A stretch of 64,000 nt of DNA from Agriotes lineatus (taxonomy: Eukaryota > Arthropoda > Insecta > Coleoptera > Elateridae): contig CALNHX010005243.1 in assembly GCA_940337035.1 (NCBI GenBank), forward strand, positions 1-64,000, given 5' to 3'. The position numbers and the translations under genes were made by a program. How positions within the stretch are numbered: position 1 is the stretch's first letter; every line of letters starts with the position of its first letter. The notes below the pieces were generated by a model that did no database searches, was not told the DNA's origin, and worked only from the letters and a program-made list of their open reading frames with translations. This document shows positions 24,950 to 35,170 of this stretch, one piece after another.

Positions 24950-25645
24950 AAGTCGGAAAATTTCCCGTAATAAATGTTTTCCAAGAAAATGGAAGGAAAA
25001 AACGATGAAGTAATAGTACTATGATGTGTTGTAAAGACAATAACGGACTGCTAGTAAAAGTAATACATGAAAATTGAGTAAGTGGAAGGAATATTTTGAG
25101 AACATCGTAAATGAAGGGACAAAGAAGATACCTGTAGAGGAAGACCAAATGTATAGATCACAGTTGGAGCAAGAGAGGAAATAAAAGCCACTGTTGCAAG
25201 ACAGAAAATAATAGTCCTGGCGTATAACGCCCGAGTTAATAAAAGAGGGTGGAGATGTTATACGGACTGTAACTGTAATTGAGTTAACACAAGAAATTTG
25301 GAAACAAAAAATGCCGAATTAATAATCAGACGCGATACTATGTTCAACCTCAAAAGCGGGGGATGTTACAAAATGTACACATTCGTATTGATATTGCACT
25401 ACAGGGTGTTGTATATAAAGTACTTCAATGATCATTAGAGAAATATTGAAAAACACATCTGAACAGTTTATAGATGATTATCAAAGTGGCTTTAGGCAGA
25501 AGTCAGTTAATAATCAATTGTTTACAATGAAGAAAAAAGTATAAATGCCTATGAATATTAACTAATACTAATTATCTTCAGTGATTTTCAACAAGCTCAT
25601 GATACAGTCCAATGAGAAAAAATTTTGGAAGCACTGTACCACCCT
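24950..25645 (+). pseudogene. LINE reverse transcriptase fragment
   Basis: Frameshifted but readable pieces follow the order of a non-LTR reverse transcriptase of the kind often annotated as endonuclease-reverse transcriptase. KWKEYFENIVNEG near 25080 is the linker before the RT domain. TPELIKEGGDV near 25230 and IWKQKMPN near 25295 are RT blocks. FIDDYQSGFRQKSVNNQLFT near 25470 and FSDFQQAHDTVQ near 25580 are later blocks, the last close to the first catalytic aspartate region. Many stops and frameshifts show it is dead. A matching C-terminal portion in the same orientation begins about 1 kb downstream (26635), so one LINE may have been split. Confidence 0.75.
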
Positions 25646-25649
25646 TAAA

Positions 25650-26630
25650 CGATGGGTGACACAGTCCTAGCTAGCTCTAACTCTCGGTAGAATATGGCGT
25701 AAATAAGAACCAGGCAGCGCTTGTTTAGGTTACACAAAACTTCATTAATTTAATACAAAAGGGCGCAGTCGTTATACACAACGTAAACACAAAAAAAGCT
25801 ACCAAAAACAAATCACCACCTATCTTGTAAATCTCTTACTACAACCTAAATCTCACAAAGAGAAAAGCAGGTTCACGAAGGGCCGTAGTATAAATAATCA
25901 AAGAAATATAAACCAGCAACAGTTAATAGAATTTACTATTCATTAACAGGGTAACAGTAAACTAGCATAATTAAGGCTGGAGGCTCAATAAGAACAAGAA
26001 ATAGTAAATAACAATTAATTGAGTTTGGAGTCACCCAAATCATAATACAAATATGTTCAATGTAAATAAAATTCGAAAACATTGTACAAAACAACAAATT
26101 AAAAATGTCTAATGCCAGCAAAATTAACGGCTGCGCTGATAAACGAAGACATTTAAAATTGAGAAAAGCCGGGGGCTCAAGGTCACACTGATCAAATGTT
26201 GTTTTACAGGGTACATACAGGCATGCTTTCCACTGATTTACTAGGTGAAACGCACTAGCGTTTGATAAAACTATGGAATTTACGTTAACCCGTGCGATTT
26301 TACTTCCAAAGGCGTGCACCAGAGGATTCCAAGAGGGCTAATGTCGCCAGGACCTTACGCCAAATGATCAAGGCCTAATTACTTCTTAATTAAAACCGAA
26401 ACACAATAATAACATGGAAATATCTCACCCTCAGATGAAAATCGAGGCTAACACGCTTTTGTTTCAGAAAACAAAATGTTGCTAATAAACATAGCCTACT
26501 TGGATCAAAGTATTAAATCCCTTTAGAAAGCTTGATTTAGTCGGTGTTTACAACCGCCCTCGATGAGCGCCCAAAATCGACGAAGCAACTAGAAAATTTC
26601 AAGCCAGGCCTCTTTATCTTGGAGGTTATG
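25650..26630. other. unidentified DNA between two LINE parts
   Basis: This segment replaces or interrupts the LINE between the RT core and the C-terminal region. It includes a 127-codon minus-strand frame (25936-26319) with hydrophobic composition and no recognised motif. It may be a separate insertion; no terminal repeats were found. Confidence 0.4.
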
Positions 26631-26634
26631 TACA

Positions 26635-26985
26635 ATAGTGAAAAAGTCGATAGATCTAATTATTTAGAGGTGTTAAAAACAGATAAGATTTTAATAATAG
26701 AAGAACTCCAGGACGACTGTTGACAGGTTGTGGAAGTGTGAGCTCAGAATAATGAAATCAAAAAGTGTGACGAGAAGCCAAGGTTCGAGTATACAAGATT
26801 ATTATTAGTCACACTATATTGTATTGATGCAATACGGGGCTTCTTTTCCAAATATAAAAGGCATTCTGATTAAATGGCGCAAGAAAGTTCTCATGATAAT
26901 ATATGGTGGAAAAGAAGGACGAACCAAGAACGGTCAAGATGGTTTGGGCATATATGTTGGAAAGAGATAGCGCAGGTGGATAATA
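26635..26985 (+). pseudogene. LINE C-terminal fragment
   Basis: Readable pieces in LINE order are EKVDRSNYLEVL (26641), SKSVTRSQ (26760), KWRKKVLMIIYGG (26876), RRTNQE (26910) and RWFGHI (26938). These correspond to the region after the YADD box and the C-terminal RW-GHV segment of endonuclease-reverse transcriptase LINEs. Several frameshifts are needed. A SINE begins at 26987, right after this segment, so the LINE was probably its target. Confidence 0.68.
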
Positions 26986-26986
26986 G

Positions 26987-27285
26987 GGCCAGCGTGGCCG
27001 AAAGGTTAGGGAGCTCAAGATACGGCGCCACAGTACGGGGTTCAATCCCGAAATCTGGCAACTAGCTCGCGGCTCACCGAGTCGCTTTAAAAATTGGGTA
27101 CCCCAGTTGTGGAAGTAGGGACAGTACGGCAGTCGTCGAAGGCATGGTGCTAACCACATCACCCAGTACGCCGTTAACGTGTGCCAGATTGACTGAATTT
27201 CGGAAAGAGATATTTCGGCGACCCTGACTCGTCGTGTCTCAGGACGTATTCCTACGTATAGAATGAAGTGCCCTGAACTTTACTT
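26987..27285 (+). mobile_element. tRNA-derived SINE, family A
   Basis: The head has an A box (GTGGCCGAAAGGTTAGGGAG) and a B box (GGGTTCAATCCCG), resembling leucine or serine tRNA. The body runs through GAACGTGTGCCAGAT-like sequence to GCCCTGAACTTTA. A second copy of the same layout lies inverted at 58208-58504, which fixes both ends. The 79- to 117-codon frames across it are antisense accidents. Confidence 0.85.
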
Positions 27286-27289
27286 TTAT

Positions 27290-27955
27290 TTTACCAGGTG
27301 ATAATCTTCAATGCGGGACATAAGAGCATGGCATCGGTATGCCTATTCTTGAAAATGACATTTGCAAGTTGACTTTTGTAGTATTTCGTATGGTATTTAA
27401 AATGTTGAACAAAGTAAAACTGCATAAATGTTTTATGGTGTCGCAGACCCGAGACTCCCGGCCAAAAATATCATACCATAACTAAATAAATAATTTTGGA
27501 TGCCCCCGTTGTTCGCCTGTGATTTGTGATATGCACAATAATAAATTCTGTATATCCAAGTTTATCTTGTAATTTAAAATAGGTACAAACAATAATAAAA
27601 TATTTGTATTGTCTAAGAGAACGTTAAAGTATATTTTATGGTTTCTAGACGTAACAATTTACTATTTACAATACTCTTGTGTTATTTACTAATTCTCTAA
27701 TTTAGTTGCATTTAGTTTTCCATGTGCAACTTTATCTAAAAATAGTATGTATGACCGTTTCCTGTGTGCATCTTATTGACACGATGCCAAAAATCCTCAG
27801 ATTTTGCCTTTGATTTACACTATGCTCGCATTATACTTTTAAAATTTTGTTATCCGATAAAACCCTAAAGTATTACATGCTACTTGGCGGCATATTTCAG
27901 CCACTTAGATTTTTTATATCTACCAAAGAAAGTGAAGTATTGATGCGCAAGAAGT
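27290..27955. other. AT-rich intergenic DNA
   Basis: No recognised feature. Confidence 0.45.
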
Positions 27956-27989
27956 TTTAGTTTCGGCGCTTACGAGACGGTTCGCGTAA

Positions 27990-28165
27990 GGAGAACGGCA
28001 GGTCCGGTACTGAGTTTGTCGCATTCAGCTCGTGACTAGCCACGGAGGCTTCCGTTCCTATATGTTGCGGATCAGCACGCCCGATGACGATGCCTGCGGC
28101 TGCAGCGAGGGCTCGCACACCACCGAACACGTGTTGTTCTAGTGCATGCAGGATGCGTATACCTT
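27990..28165 (+). pseudogene. non-LTR retrotransposon tail (R1/Jockey-like)
   Basis: In one frame the sequence gives IQLVTSHGGFRSYMLRI, then CGCSEGSHTTEHVLF, an in-frame stop, then C. The pattern of Gly-His-Gly-x-Phe followed by a Cys-x-Cys and T-E-H-x-L-F-x-C block is the C-terminal end of many R1, LOA and Jockey-type elements. The DNA is markedly GC-richer than its flanks. Only about 60 codons remain. Confidence 0.7.
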
Positions 28166-28169
28166 TACA

Positions 28170-29850
28170 CGTCATTCCTAGAAGATAGTGAGGTAATGTG
28201 ACAAGTACTATATTATAAAACCCAATTTTAAATTACTTTTCCGTTTTAAAAAACCAAATACCACCTTATGTAAAATATTGTATGTTATTTTTTTTCAATT
28301 TATATATTTAAATATTTTTACCAAATATTACTTGTAGAGGTACCTAAATTTTTACTATTTTAACCTTCGTGGTATGCAATAAAACCTACAATTTTCATGT
28401 GTAGATATATAAAGACTACAGTGACTAATCCAACTATTTAAAGTCTAAAAATATACCGTACAATTTTCAATTCAAATCGATTAAAAAACCATCCGCTATC
28501 GAATTACACTGAATTATCATCGCAATTTTGCAATGTATAATGAAGAATAATTAACAAAAAAATCCGCGTAGGTGTTTGGCGTCCAAACTACAACAATTAG
28601 TCAACCTGATCTGACATGAAATAGGTTTTTGTTATTACTAATCAAGTCGATACTAACCAATACAAAAGAAAATAATTTCACACATTAAGCAATTGGCAAT
28701 AGGTTATCACTCACTGAGGTTGCAACAGAAATGTTTAAATTAAGCGATTACTAGACTAAATATTACTGTGCCGGAAAAGGCTCTAATTGGTACTAAAAAC
28801 CCATACGATGCCCAATTTAAGCATCATTAAAATAAAGTATGCCGTTTAAAGTTCTAACTATTGGAGGGCACGCAACGTGGACGTTCTCGGTATTGGTTTT
28901 TCTAATTTTTGGGGTCCCGGAATTCTTGTGAATTTAATTTGTTTTCATATTTTTTTAGCATTGTATAGCCTTGAAATATTTAGCTATCAATTAAGTAGTA
29001 TGAAAACAATTGTGAGAATTGCATTGCGTCTAATGCCAGTTACCTGGGACAGCTTCATGGCACGAAAACGAACCAGGAAGAGTTCACATGTCGGTGCTTT
29101 ATTATGCGTACTAATTATTAAACTATTTAAACATTAAATATGTAATTATTAAAATATTAGTAATCAAGTTTGGCTAAAAATCTGTCATATACAGTTTAAA
29201 TACACGCCTGGAAAACAGAAAAAGCGCTTCAAAGGTCGTCAACTTCCAACTGTTGAAGTTGTATTACACTATAACTGCACTAACCTGCCAGGATACGATT
29301 CCATTTTCAACATGCACACTTCCTGTTAGGTAAATAAACTAATTTTAAGTTGGCTTGTGTTGTAATATAAATATTTGGAAGCGTTAGTGTTAAGTACTCA
29401 ACACGCCTTTGCACTTAAGATAATGAAAACAATAGTTTTGGATTTTTCAATTTTATATCTATCAGATAGATATCAGATTGCTAGACCATCAAAGAAAGCC
29501 AGAAAAAACACCGAATCCAAAATACGATCTCGTCAGTATCAAAATGAAACTATTTAATGTACCAACAATTATAGACATTGATATACACGCTAAAATTTAC
29601 TTTAAAATGGAAATATATTTTTTCCTAAATACAAATATACTGCTCCACAAATGAACTAGACCACCCATAAAAATTGTATTTATTACATTACGTCACAAAA
29701 TATATATACAAAAGCTTTTGTTTTATAGTATACTCATATTAAGCACATTTAATTGCACTATCCCCAAATATCAACGGAAGAATTAACAAAATCATATTAA
29801 TAAAATTAAAATATAATAAAATTATAAAAAAACTATATTCCACAAAAATC
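28170..29850. other. AT-rich intergenic DNA
   Basis: No gene recognised. Confidence 0.45.
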
Positions 29851-29852
29851 AC

Positions 29853-29998
29853 AAAAATGGCTATTTTTGTATCTAGAATGCGAAATGCTACTTTTGCGTT
29901 CAAGAATGGAAGTTATTTTGCCGAGCTTTAGCGAGGCAAAATACCCATTCGAGAACGCAAAAGCATTTCGCATTCGAGATGCAAACAATGATTTTTCG
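29853..29998. repeat. 146-bp palindrome
   Basis: GAATGCGAAATGCTACTTTT pairs across a short centre with AAAAGCATTTCGCATTCGAG, and the arms extend outwards to GAAAAATCAT-like ends. The centre is CCGAGCTTTAGCGAGGC. Design resembles the palindromes at 40164, 49610 and 50983. Confidence 0.7.
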
Positions 29999-30101
29999 AA
30001 AACTGCAATAAAACTAGTATGAGAATAAAAAAAATAAATAAGGTAACTGTCAACGTTAATTGACAATTTTATATTTCATAAACAATTAATTTATGTTTGA
30101 A

Positions 30102-30120
30102 CCACGGCCTGCTGAATTGT
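30102..30120 (+). repeat. single arm of a repeated motif, CCACGGCCTGCTGAATTGT
   Basis: This 19-bp word occurs exactly as one arm of the hairpin at 48085-48160. Here it stands alone, followed by TTGACAAACGTCAA. Confidence 0.65.
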
Positions 30121-30338
30121 TTGACAAACGTCAAAGTGACGTATAAATTTAACTGACTGCAATATCGGCACCTTCAATTTACATGTAGTACAACATAAAT
30201 TAGTCATGTTTATAATAGTTTATAATAGTTATTAGTATCTATTGAAATTTTAAATTACTTAATAAAAAACTAATGTAGGTTACTTCATTAATAAAATCAC
30301 AATTAAGTTAGTAAAAAATGACAAATTTTTTGACATTT

Positions 30339-30387
30339 CTTTTATGTTCTAGAACGCTAAAGAATTTTGCATTCTAGAACATAAAAG
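30339..30387. repeat. short palindrome
   Basis: CTTTTATGTTCTAGAA (30339) and TTCTAGAACATAAAAG (30372) form a perfect 16-bp inverted pair around a 17-bp loop. Confidence 0.7.
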
Positions 30388-30879
30388 TATTTCGCAGTTA
30401 AGTGACAAAAAAGAATCACTTTGCTTACTGAGAATTTAACAAAAATGTCAACATTTGATGACAGTTTTCGAAAAAGGTTATTTAATAGTTCTTTGAGTCT
30501 CTTCGGAACGTTTAAAAATGTTTGGCAACGATTTGGCATACTTTGTATGCAATGTGCTATCAACATTTGGGCAAAATTCAAAATTTTAAAATGATAATAT
30601 TTTATTCATGGACTTAGTTTTGTTTTCTTTAAACCAAATTATGAAAAGAAATGCTTTTTATAGTGACACAATCATGAAAGGTTACCAAAAATGCCATGAC
30701 TATATCCTTTTGGAAAATATTTTTAAAAATTGCAGTATATATTTACAAAATGGAAAAGTATATCTATAATATGTAAAATAGATTTTTGGCAACCTAAAAA
30801 TTTCATAATTGAGTATTTTCATCTTAAGTTGGTCTAGACAGAGGTGGTTTTATCCTACAACTTGCTTACAAATTACATA

Positions 30880-31250
30880 ACTTTCTTTTGCATTCGCCTT
30901 TACCCCTAAAAGCTGTCTTCAAAGAAATTTTGCGCTGTTGCCTCATCTCTTTCCTCTTTATTAATACCATTTCTTGTTGGTTCTTGTTCTTCCAGTTCCT
31001 ATTCTAGTACGTCCATTTTTCCCAGCGTCTCTATTGATTAATGTTTTTTCTCGCCTTGTAATTATTCTATATCATTTTGATATTTTTCAAAACTTCTTTT
31101 CTCCTCAAAATTCTGTATTGTTTCAATTTCTTTTTTACTTTCAGTGTTTGTACTATTCCGTAAATCTTTTTCTTTTACTCTTCTATAAACTTTTGGGGAA
31201 TTGTTCTATACTTCCTTTCATCTTCTTTTATATATCCTGGCGACGATAAG
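30880..31250. other. pyrimidine-rich stretch
   Basis: The plus strand is strongly C+T-rich, so the minus strand is A+G-rich. This is the strand bias of LINE coding DNA in this window. It may be a decayed minus-strand LINE body upstream of the LINE tail at 31668, but no motif is secure. Confidence 0.3.
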
Positions 31251-31667
31251 TACATATATGCAATATAAGCGTGAGATGTAATAAATAAGGTAGAAGAATT
31301 ATAGATTAGGAACAATAAGGCCTGAAGAGAACGTACGCCGTGAGAAAGAGAATCTACCATGAAATACAATAAGAAATAAATAACAATGGCATAATCTCGC
31401 AAATATTTCCAAAATTGAACGTTTTTGGTTTAATCTATATGCTATATGAGATTCGATAAAACAAAAACAATCAAAAATTAATGCCACAAGGGAATAAAAC
31501 AAGAGGAAAGTCAAGAACTAGGTGATGAACAGGTATTAAACTGGAAAATCAAATGTAAAAACAGAAATGTGTGGATGAATATAGCTGAAGATGCCAAATT
31601 ACATTCGACTATATAAAAAAGGGAAAATACAAGGTTGGTTCGATCAATACCAATTCATTGTTTTACC

Positions 31668-31890
31668 CTACAATGATGGTAGACTCCTATATATTTGTTT
31701 TGTGAGTTTTCGGCGTCTCTCGCACCCTTTACGCCACTCTGTTCTATTCTCCCACAGATTATCATCAATATTTCTACTTCTCATGGCTTCTTGGACCCCT
31801 TTCATCCAGGTATTTCTAGGTCTTCTCTTCCGTTTCTCTGGAGGAACCCATTCCCATAATCTTTTTAACCATCTATCATCAGTCATTCGT
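31668..31890 (-). pseudogene. LINE C-terminal tail
   Basis: A 72-codon minus-strand frame contains DDRWLKRLWEWVPP, RRPRNTWMKGVQEAM and a W-x-x-x-R-x-E-W-R-x-G-C-E-R-R-R ending. That is the conserved basic C-terminus of endonuclease-reverse transcriptase LINEs, after the GHV-x-RM block. The frame is intact over this length, suggesting a younger copy than the neighbouring relics. The RT domain is absent, as expected for a 5'-truncated insertion. Confidence 0.75.
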
Positions 31891-32024
31891 ATATCTAGTT
31901 ATAAAATGAAACTGAAGTATTGAAAGTGCTTAAGAAGACTTCTTACAGATGATGAATAATTAGAAATTACATCTCTAGATTATAATTTTCTTGAAAGGAC
32001 TGTCGATGATGAATTTGTAGAATA

Positions 32025-33100
32025 GGAAAATTCAATTGATATCTTCTTGAAACTGCTATTCATAATACTTCATATCAATGCAATTTGGATCTACTCAAAG
32101 GAACAAAACACTGAACCGGAAAGAAGAAGTACCTTTACTGTCATCAATATATCGGTGGACTACCAGTTGAAGACATTATTGGTTTACTGCTCTAGATTTA
32201 GAGGTGGTTAATGTAGCTTCTGTCGTAAGTAGGGATAGATTTCACGAAATTCTAAGAAATCTTGATGTTAGCGATAATCCCAGCATTCCTCCAAACACAC
32301 ATAAACGATATAAGATTCAGCCAACGACAGATTCCCGCAATCAAATAGTTTAGATCTTTTACAAGGATAATCGTGAAGTATCGGTAGAAGAAGAATATCC
32401 GTAAAGTAATATCCTTCTCCTTCTTCATAAATCTTTGTCGGATTGGGTTCCGTACTCCCCATTTCCGTAATCTACTTCTTACATTCTTCAGGTTTTCATT
32501 TCATTTAAGATTTTTCCTTTACTTTCCCCCCACTTCCTTTGTCTTTTCCATTCAGGTTTTCTTCGGTCTGTCCCTCTTTCTTTTTATTTTCTATTTCTAT
32601 CGTTCTCCTCAATATTCCTTCTGGGTCCATTCTTGTTATGTGACCGTACCAGTTCCTAACGGCTGCAAACACGTTAGCGTGCGGTATTATTAATTGCAAA
32701 GAGGAAAAGATTTCCCTCTAAGCTAAAAAACGATCAAAGTATACAGCGTGGGGAAGCTGGATTCCATGGATATGGACATTTGATAATGGAATGATAACAG
32801 GAAAATGAACACAAGAAGATGAAAAGAAAATCGATATTTCAGTTCGGTCGGAAGTCCAGCAACATAAGATCTTCTAAGAAATTTTACTTTGGAACTGATA
32901 AGCCAGAAGATTCGTGGTATTTCATTAAAAAAATCATTCATTCAATAACACTAAAAAAGGGAGGCCCTTTTAGTCCAAAATGAGGCAAATTAGCTAATCC
33001 TGATTCCCATTTGGTAAAATACATCACAAAGTGGAGAAAATGAGAAGATTACAGCTCAAATCAAATTCAGTCAAGATCACATTCGATTGGCGGCAGCTAC
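32025..33100 (+). pseudogene. piggyBac transposase relic, split by a LINE tail
   Basis: Frameshifted plus-strand pieces follow piggyBac (DDE_Tnp_1_7) order. About 32030 gives SIDIFLKLLF. About 32170-32320 gives RHYWFTALDLEV, then VASVVSRDRFHEILRNL and SDNPSIPPNTHKRYKIQP. About 32345-32405 gives FYKDNREVSVEEEY, the first catalytic block, where the usual aspartate position reads glutamate. The frame then breaks at about 32410 and resumes near 32708 with PKKR-like and F-x-x-x-TGK sequence. The catalytic change, stops and the LINE insertion make it inactive. piggyBac elements excise precisely from TTAA sites; the terminal repeats were not found. Confidence 0.7.
32420..32700 (-). pseudogene. LINE tail inserted in piggyBac
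   Basis: The minus strand reads VRNWYGHITRMDPEG then LRRTIEIENKKKEG, the RW-GHV-x-RM block and basic tail of a LINE. It lies exactly in the gap between the two parts of the piggyBac coding region, so it inserted after piggyBac. It differs in detail from the tail at 31668. Confidence 0.65.
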
Positions 33101-33589
33101 AAAGTATTCATACACTGCAATGAAAAGAAAAAGTGTTTTGCACGAAATACTCTGATATACCGCTTTTTGGAAAAAATGCAAAAAAGTTTGAGTCCTAGGT
33201 GCTAACTGAACAGTTTTTAACACACAAACTAGAAAAAAAATGATATTTTAAGCTTCAAGTAACAAAAGGGTTAATGGGTATTTCTCCACCCTACAAAATA
33301 TCAAAATTCCAACGTGCCGGGGAACAATCTATTCCGTTATCAATGAATAAATTACATTAAAAATTGGCACGGAAAACTTAGTCCTTTTCTGGAGCTTGGG
33401 AGCAATTAATTTCCACTAAATATCTCCCCATCAAGTTCTGTTATCGCAATAAAATTAGCAGAAGAAATCTTAATGTAGATACTTGCCAAGAGGCGTCGCC
33501 TTGTAGCTGTCGACTTTGATACTCAGTGGCATAAGCTACTGAACCTGTGATTCATAATTCCTCACAATGACCGACTATATTGAATATTC

Positions 33590-33885
33590 ATGTGTAGGGG
33601 ATCAATTATAGGTCTATAGCTATGATCCTGAGATAAAAGTCAGGCCTTTGCATTGGAAAACTGCAGAAATACTAAAGGTCAAAGCAACTGTGTCAAAGTC
33701 AGAGCAATGTCAAGACAATGCTCACTGTTTTAACCACAAAGGTGTTGTTCACCAGGAGCACGCTCTATAAGGTTAGACGGCGTACAAGGAATACTACCTG
33801 GAAGATGCAGTGAGGAGAATCCGACCTCGTCTCTGTCTGTGAAAGCTTCACCAAGCTGCTGCGGCACCCTTTCCGACCAAAGAAC
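33590..33885 (+). pseudogene. mariner transposase relic, N-terminal catalytic part
   Basis: The frame at 33594 reads VGDQL, stop, VYSYDPEIKV, the first catalytic aspartate block of mariner transposases. It continues with PLHWKTAE, a frameshifted V-K-x-M-L-T-like stretch, HKGVVHQEHAL, KEYYLED and VRRIRPRL. The copy ends before the second aspartate block. It is a different copy, on the other strand, from that at 17.1-17.9 kb. Confidence 0.72.
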
Positions 33886-33889
33886 GTGC

Positions 33890-34460
33890 CAGGACATTTT
33901 TATATTCTATAAATTATTTGACTTTATGGAGTGTTTATTCTGATCCCGCATGTATATAGGTTTTCCAGTCATATTTCTACGTGTGCTAGTTCAGCAAATG
34001 GTGTTCAGACAGTTGGTGGTTTACAATTTCAAGCAACTGTAACGGCCATGATAATTTGCCTTGAATTATTTAGAATTTTAAATATTTCGAACACAGCTTT
34101 GTTCTAGAAAGTTCGTCGAGCAGTTCGTTTCTCGCCCCGTGATTGGTCACAGCTGCACAGATCTTGCTACTAACCGCCCCCCGGAGGGGAGGATTGTGCT
34201 TGTAAAGTTTTTGGGCGCGTGAGTGTCGTTGTCGTGCCGATGGCCGCCGCCGCTTGTTTCTTCTCGTAAGCCTGGAAGGCATATTTGTCCAACACATGTT
34301 GGGATCCTGTTTGAGCGTGCGAACTTCAGGCCTCGCAGTTTTCGTCATGATAACAGCGGGGGATTCTCTGGACAGCGTGCCACCCACAGCTTCAAGCCTC
34401 AGCCCATATACTCTAGCGATGAGCGGCCGACGTAGCTTTCAAGCAAAGCCGTTAATTAAG
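33890..34460. other. GC-richer stretch with no recognised gene
   Basis: From about 34090 the DNA is GC- and CpG-rich (for example CCGCCCCCCGGAGGGGAGG near 34166). Overlapping frames of 70-105 codons on both strands lack known motifs. It could be a promoter region, a first exon or part of an LTR element. Confidence 0.3.
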
Positions 34461-34640
34461 GTGTGCTGTATTTCAATTTATAATTAGTTCTTCTTGCTTG
34501 CCGGCCCGCAGACGACTTTTGCTATAGTTAAATTAGTCATACATTGTCACAGGCCCGCAGACGGCTTGTGTTGAATTTATAAATAGTCATTCTTGTTTGC
34601 CGGCCCGCAGATGGCCTCCGCTGTATTTATAATTAGTCAT
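34461..34640 (+). repeat. 49-bp tandem repeat, about 3.5 copies
   Basis: GGCCCGCAGA recurs at 34503, 34552 and 34602, each followed by (C/T)GGC(T/C)T-like sequence, a TATTTATAA-type segment and TTAGTCAT. A partial unit precedes the first. Confidence 0.75.
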
Positions 34641-35170
34641 TAGAGATAAAGCGTCCCAGCTGGGTATAGTTTAGCCCATGTATTATAATATGATATGTTC
34701 TCATGGTGTGTAACGATTTTATTCACATGTGCGTAGACCAATAGATCGGTTTATTGAAAGATGCCTTATGGATTTCCCCACGTGTTTGTGCATGCTTATT
34801 TTCAGGTTACATTATTTATACACTGTGTCAGATTTTATGTGAAGTGGAGCCTGAAAGCAGTTTAGAGACGTCGCAGGTAAGTCGGTGCATTTGTCGCTAC
34901 ATGTGTTGGGAGTCGTTGGCTCTACACTGATCTCCTACCCCGTTTGGCTTTCGAAGTTTGGTTCAGCGTGGGTTTTATGTCTGAATCTCGTGGCGCCCAT
35001 TTATTTTGCAACACCCTATAGATACCGCCACGCTTGCCCTGTTGTGTACCGTTTCTAGGACCACGCCCATCTCCCTGAGCGTATCAAACCGTGGCCTTTA
35101 GTCTGTTTTGTGACATTTCCAGGGTAAGTGGTGACAATTCCCGGACTTGTCAAAGAAAGGGGCACTCCCC
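34640..35170 (+). other. possible untranslated exons with splice signals
   Basis: CGCAG/GTAAGTCGG at 34872-34885 is a consensus donor. A pyrimidine-rich run ending TTTCTAG/GAC at about 35060 is acceptor-like, and CCAGG/GTAAGTGG at about 35119 is a second donor. Together they could form two noncoding exons in the GC-rich region. TGGCGCCC at 34990 matches a tRNA-Lys primer-binding word, so a retroelement leader is an alternative. Confidence 0.22.

Noticed and set aside
25403..25415. ACAGGGTGTTGTATA as a MITE end
   Set aside because: It lies inside the LINE reverse transcriptase, in the YRG-VVYKVL region, and has no inverted partner.
25936..26319. 127-codon minus-strand open frame with hydrophobic stretches
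   Set aside because: Leu/Ile/Cys-rich peptides are expected from AT-rich DNA, and no start context or family was seen.
26809..27162. 117-codon minus-strand open frame
   Set aside because: Lies across a LINE tail and a SINE on the opposite strand; no independent motif.
28864..28940. Minus-strand peptide starting KFTRIPGPQK, similar in feel to the exon candidate at 2094-2229
   Set aside because: Shared residues are few, no acceptor fits and the DNA similarity is weak.
34990..34997. TGGCGCCC as an LTR retroelement primer-binding site
   Set aside because: No LTR end (CA) directly before it, no matching downstream LTR and no gag or pol coding nearby.
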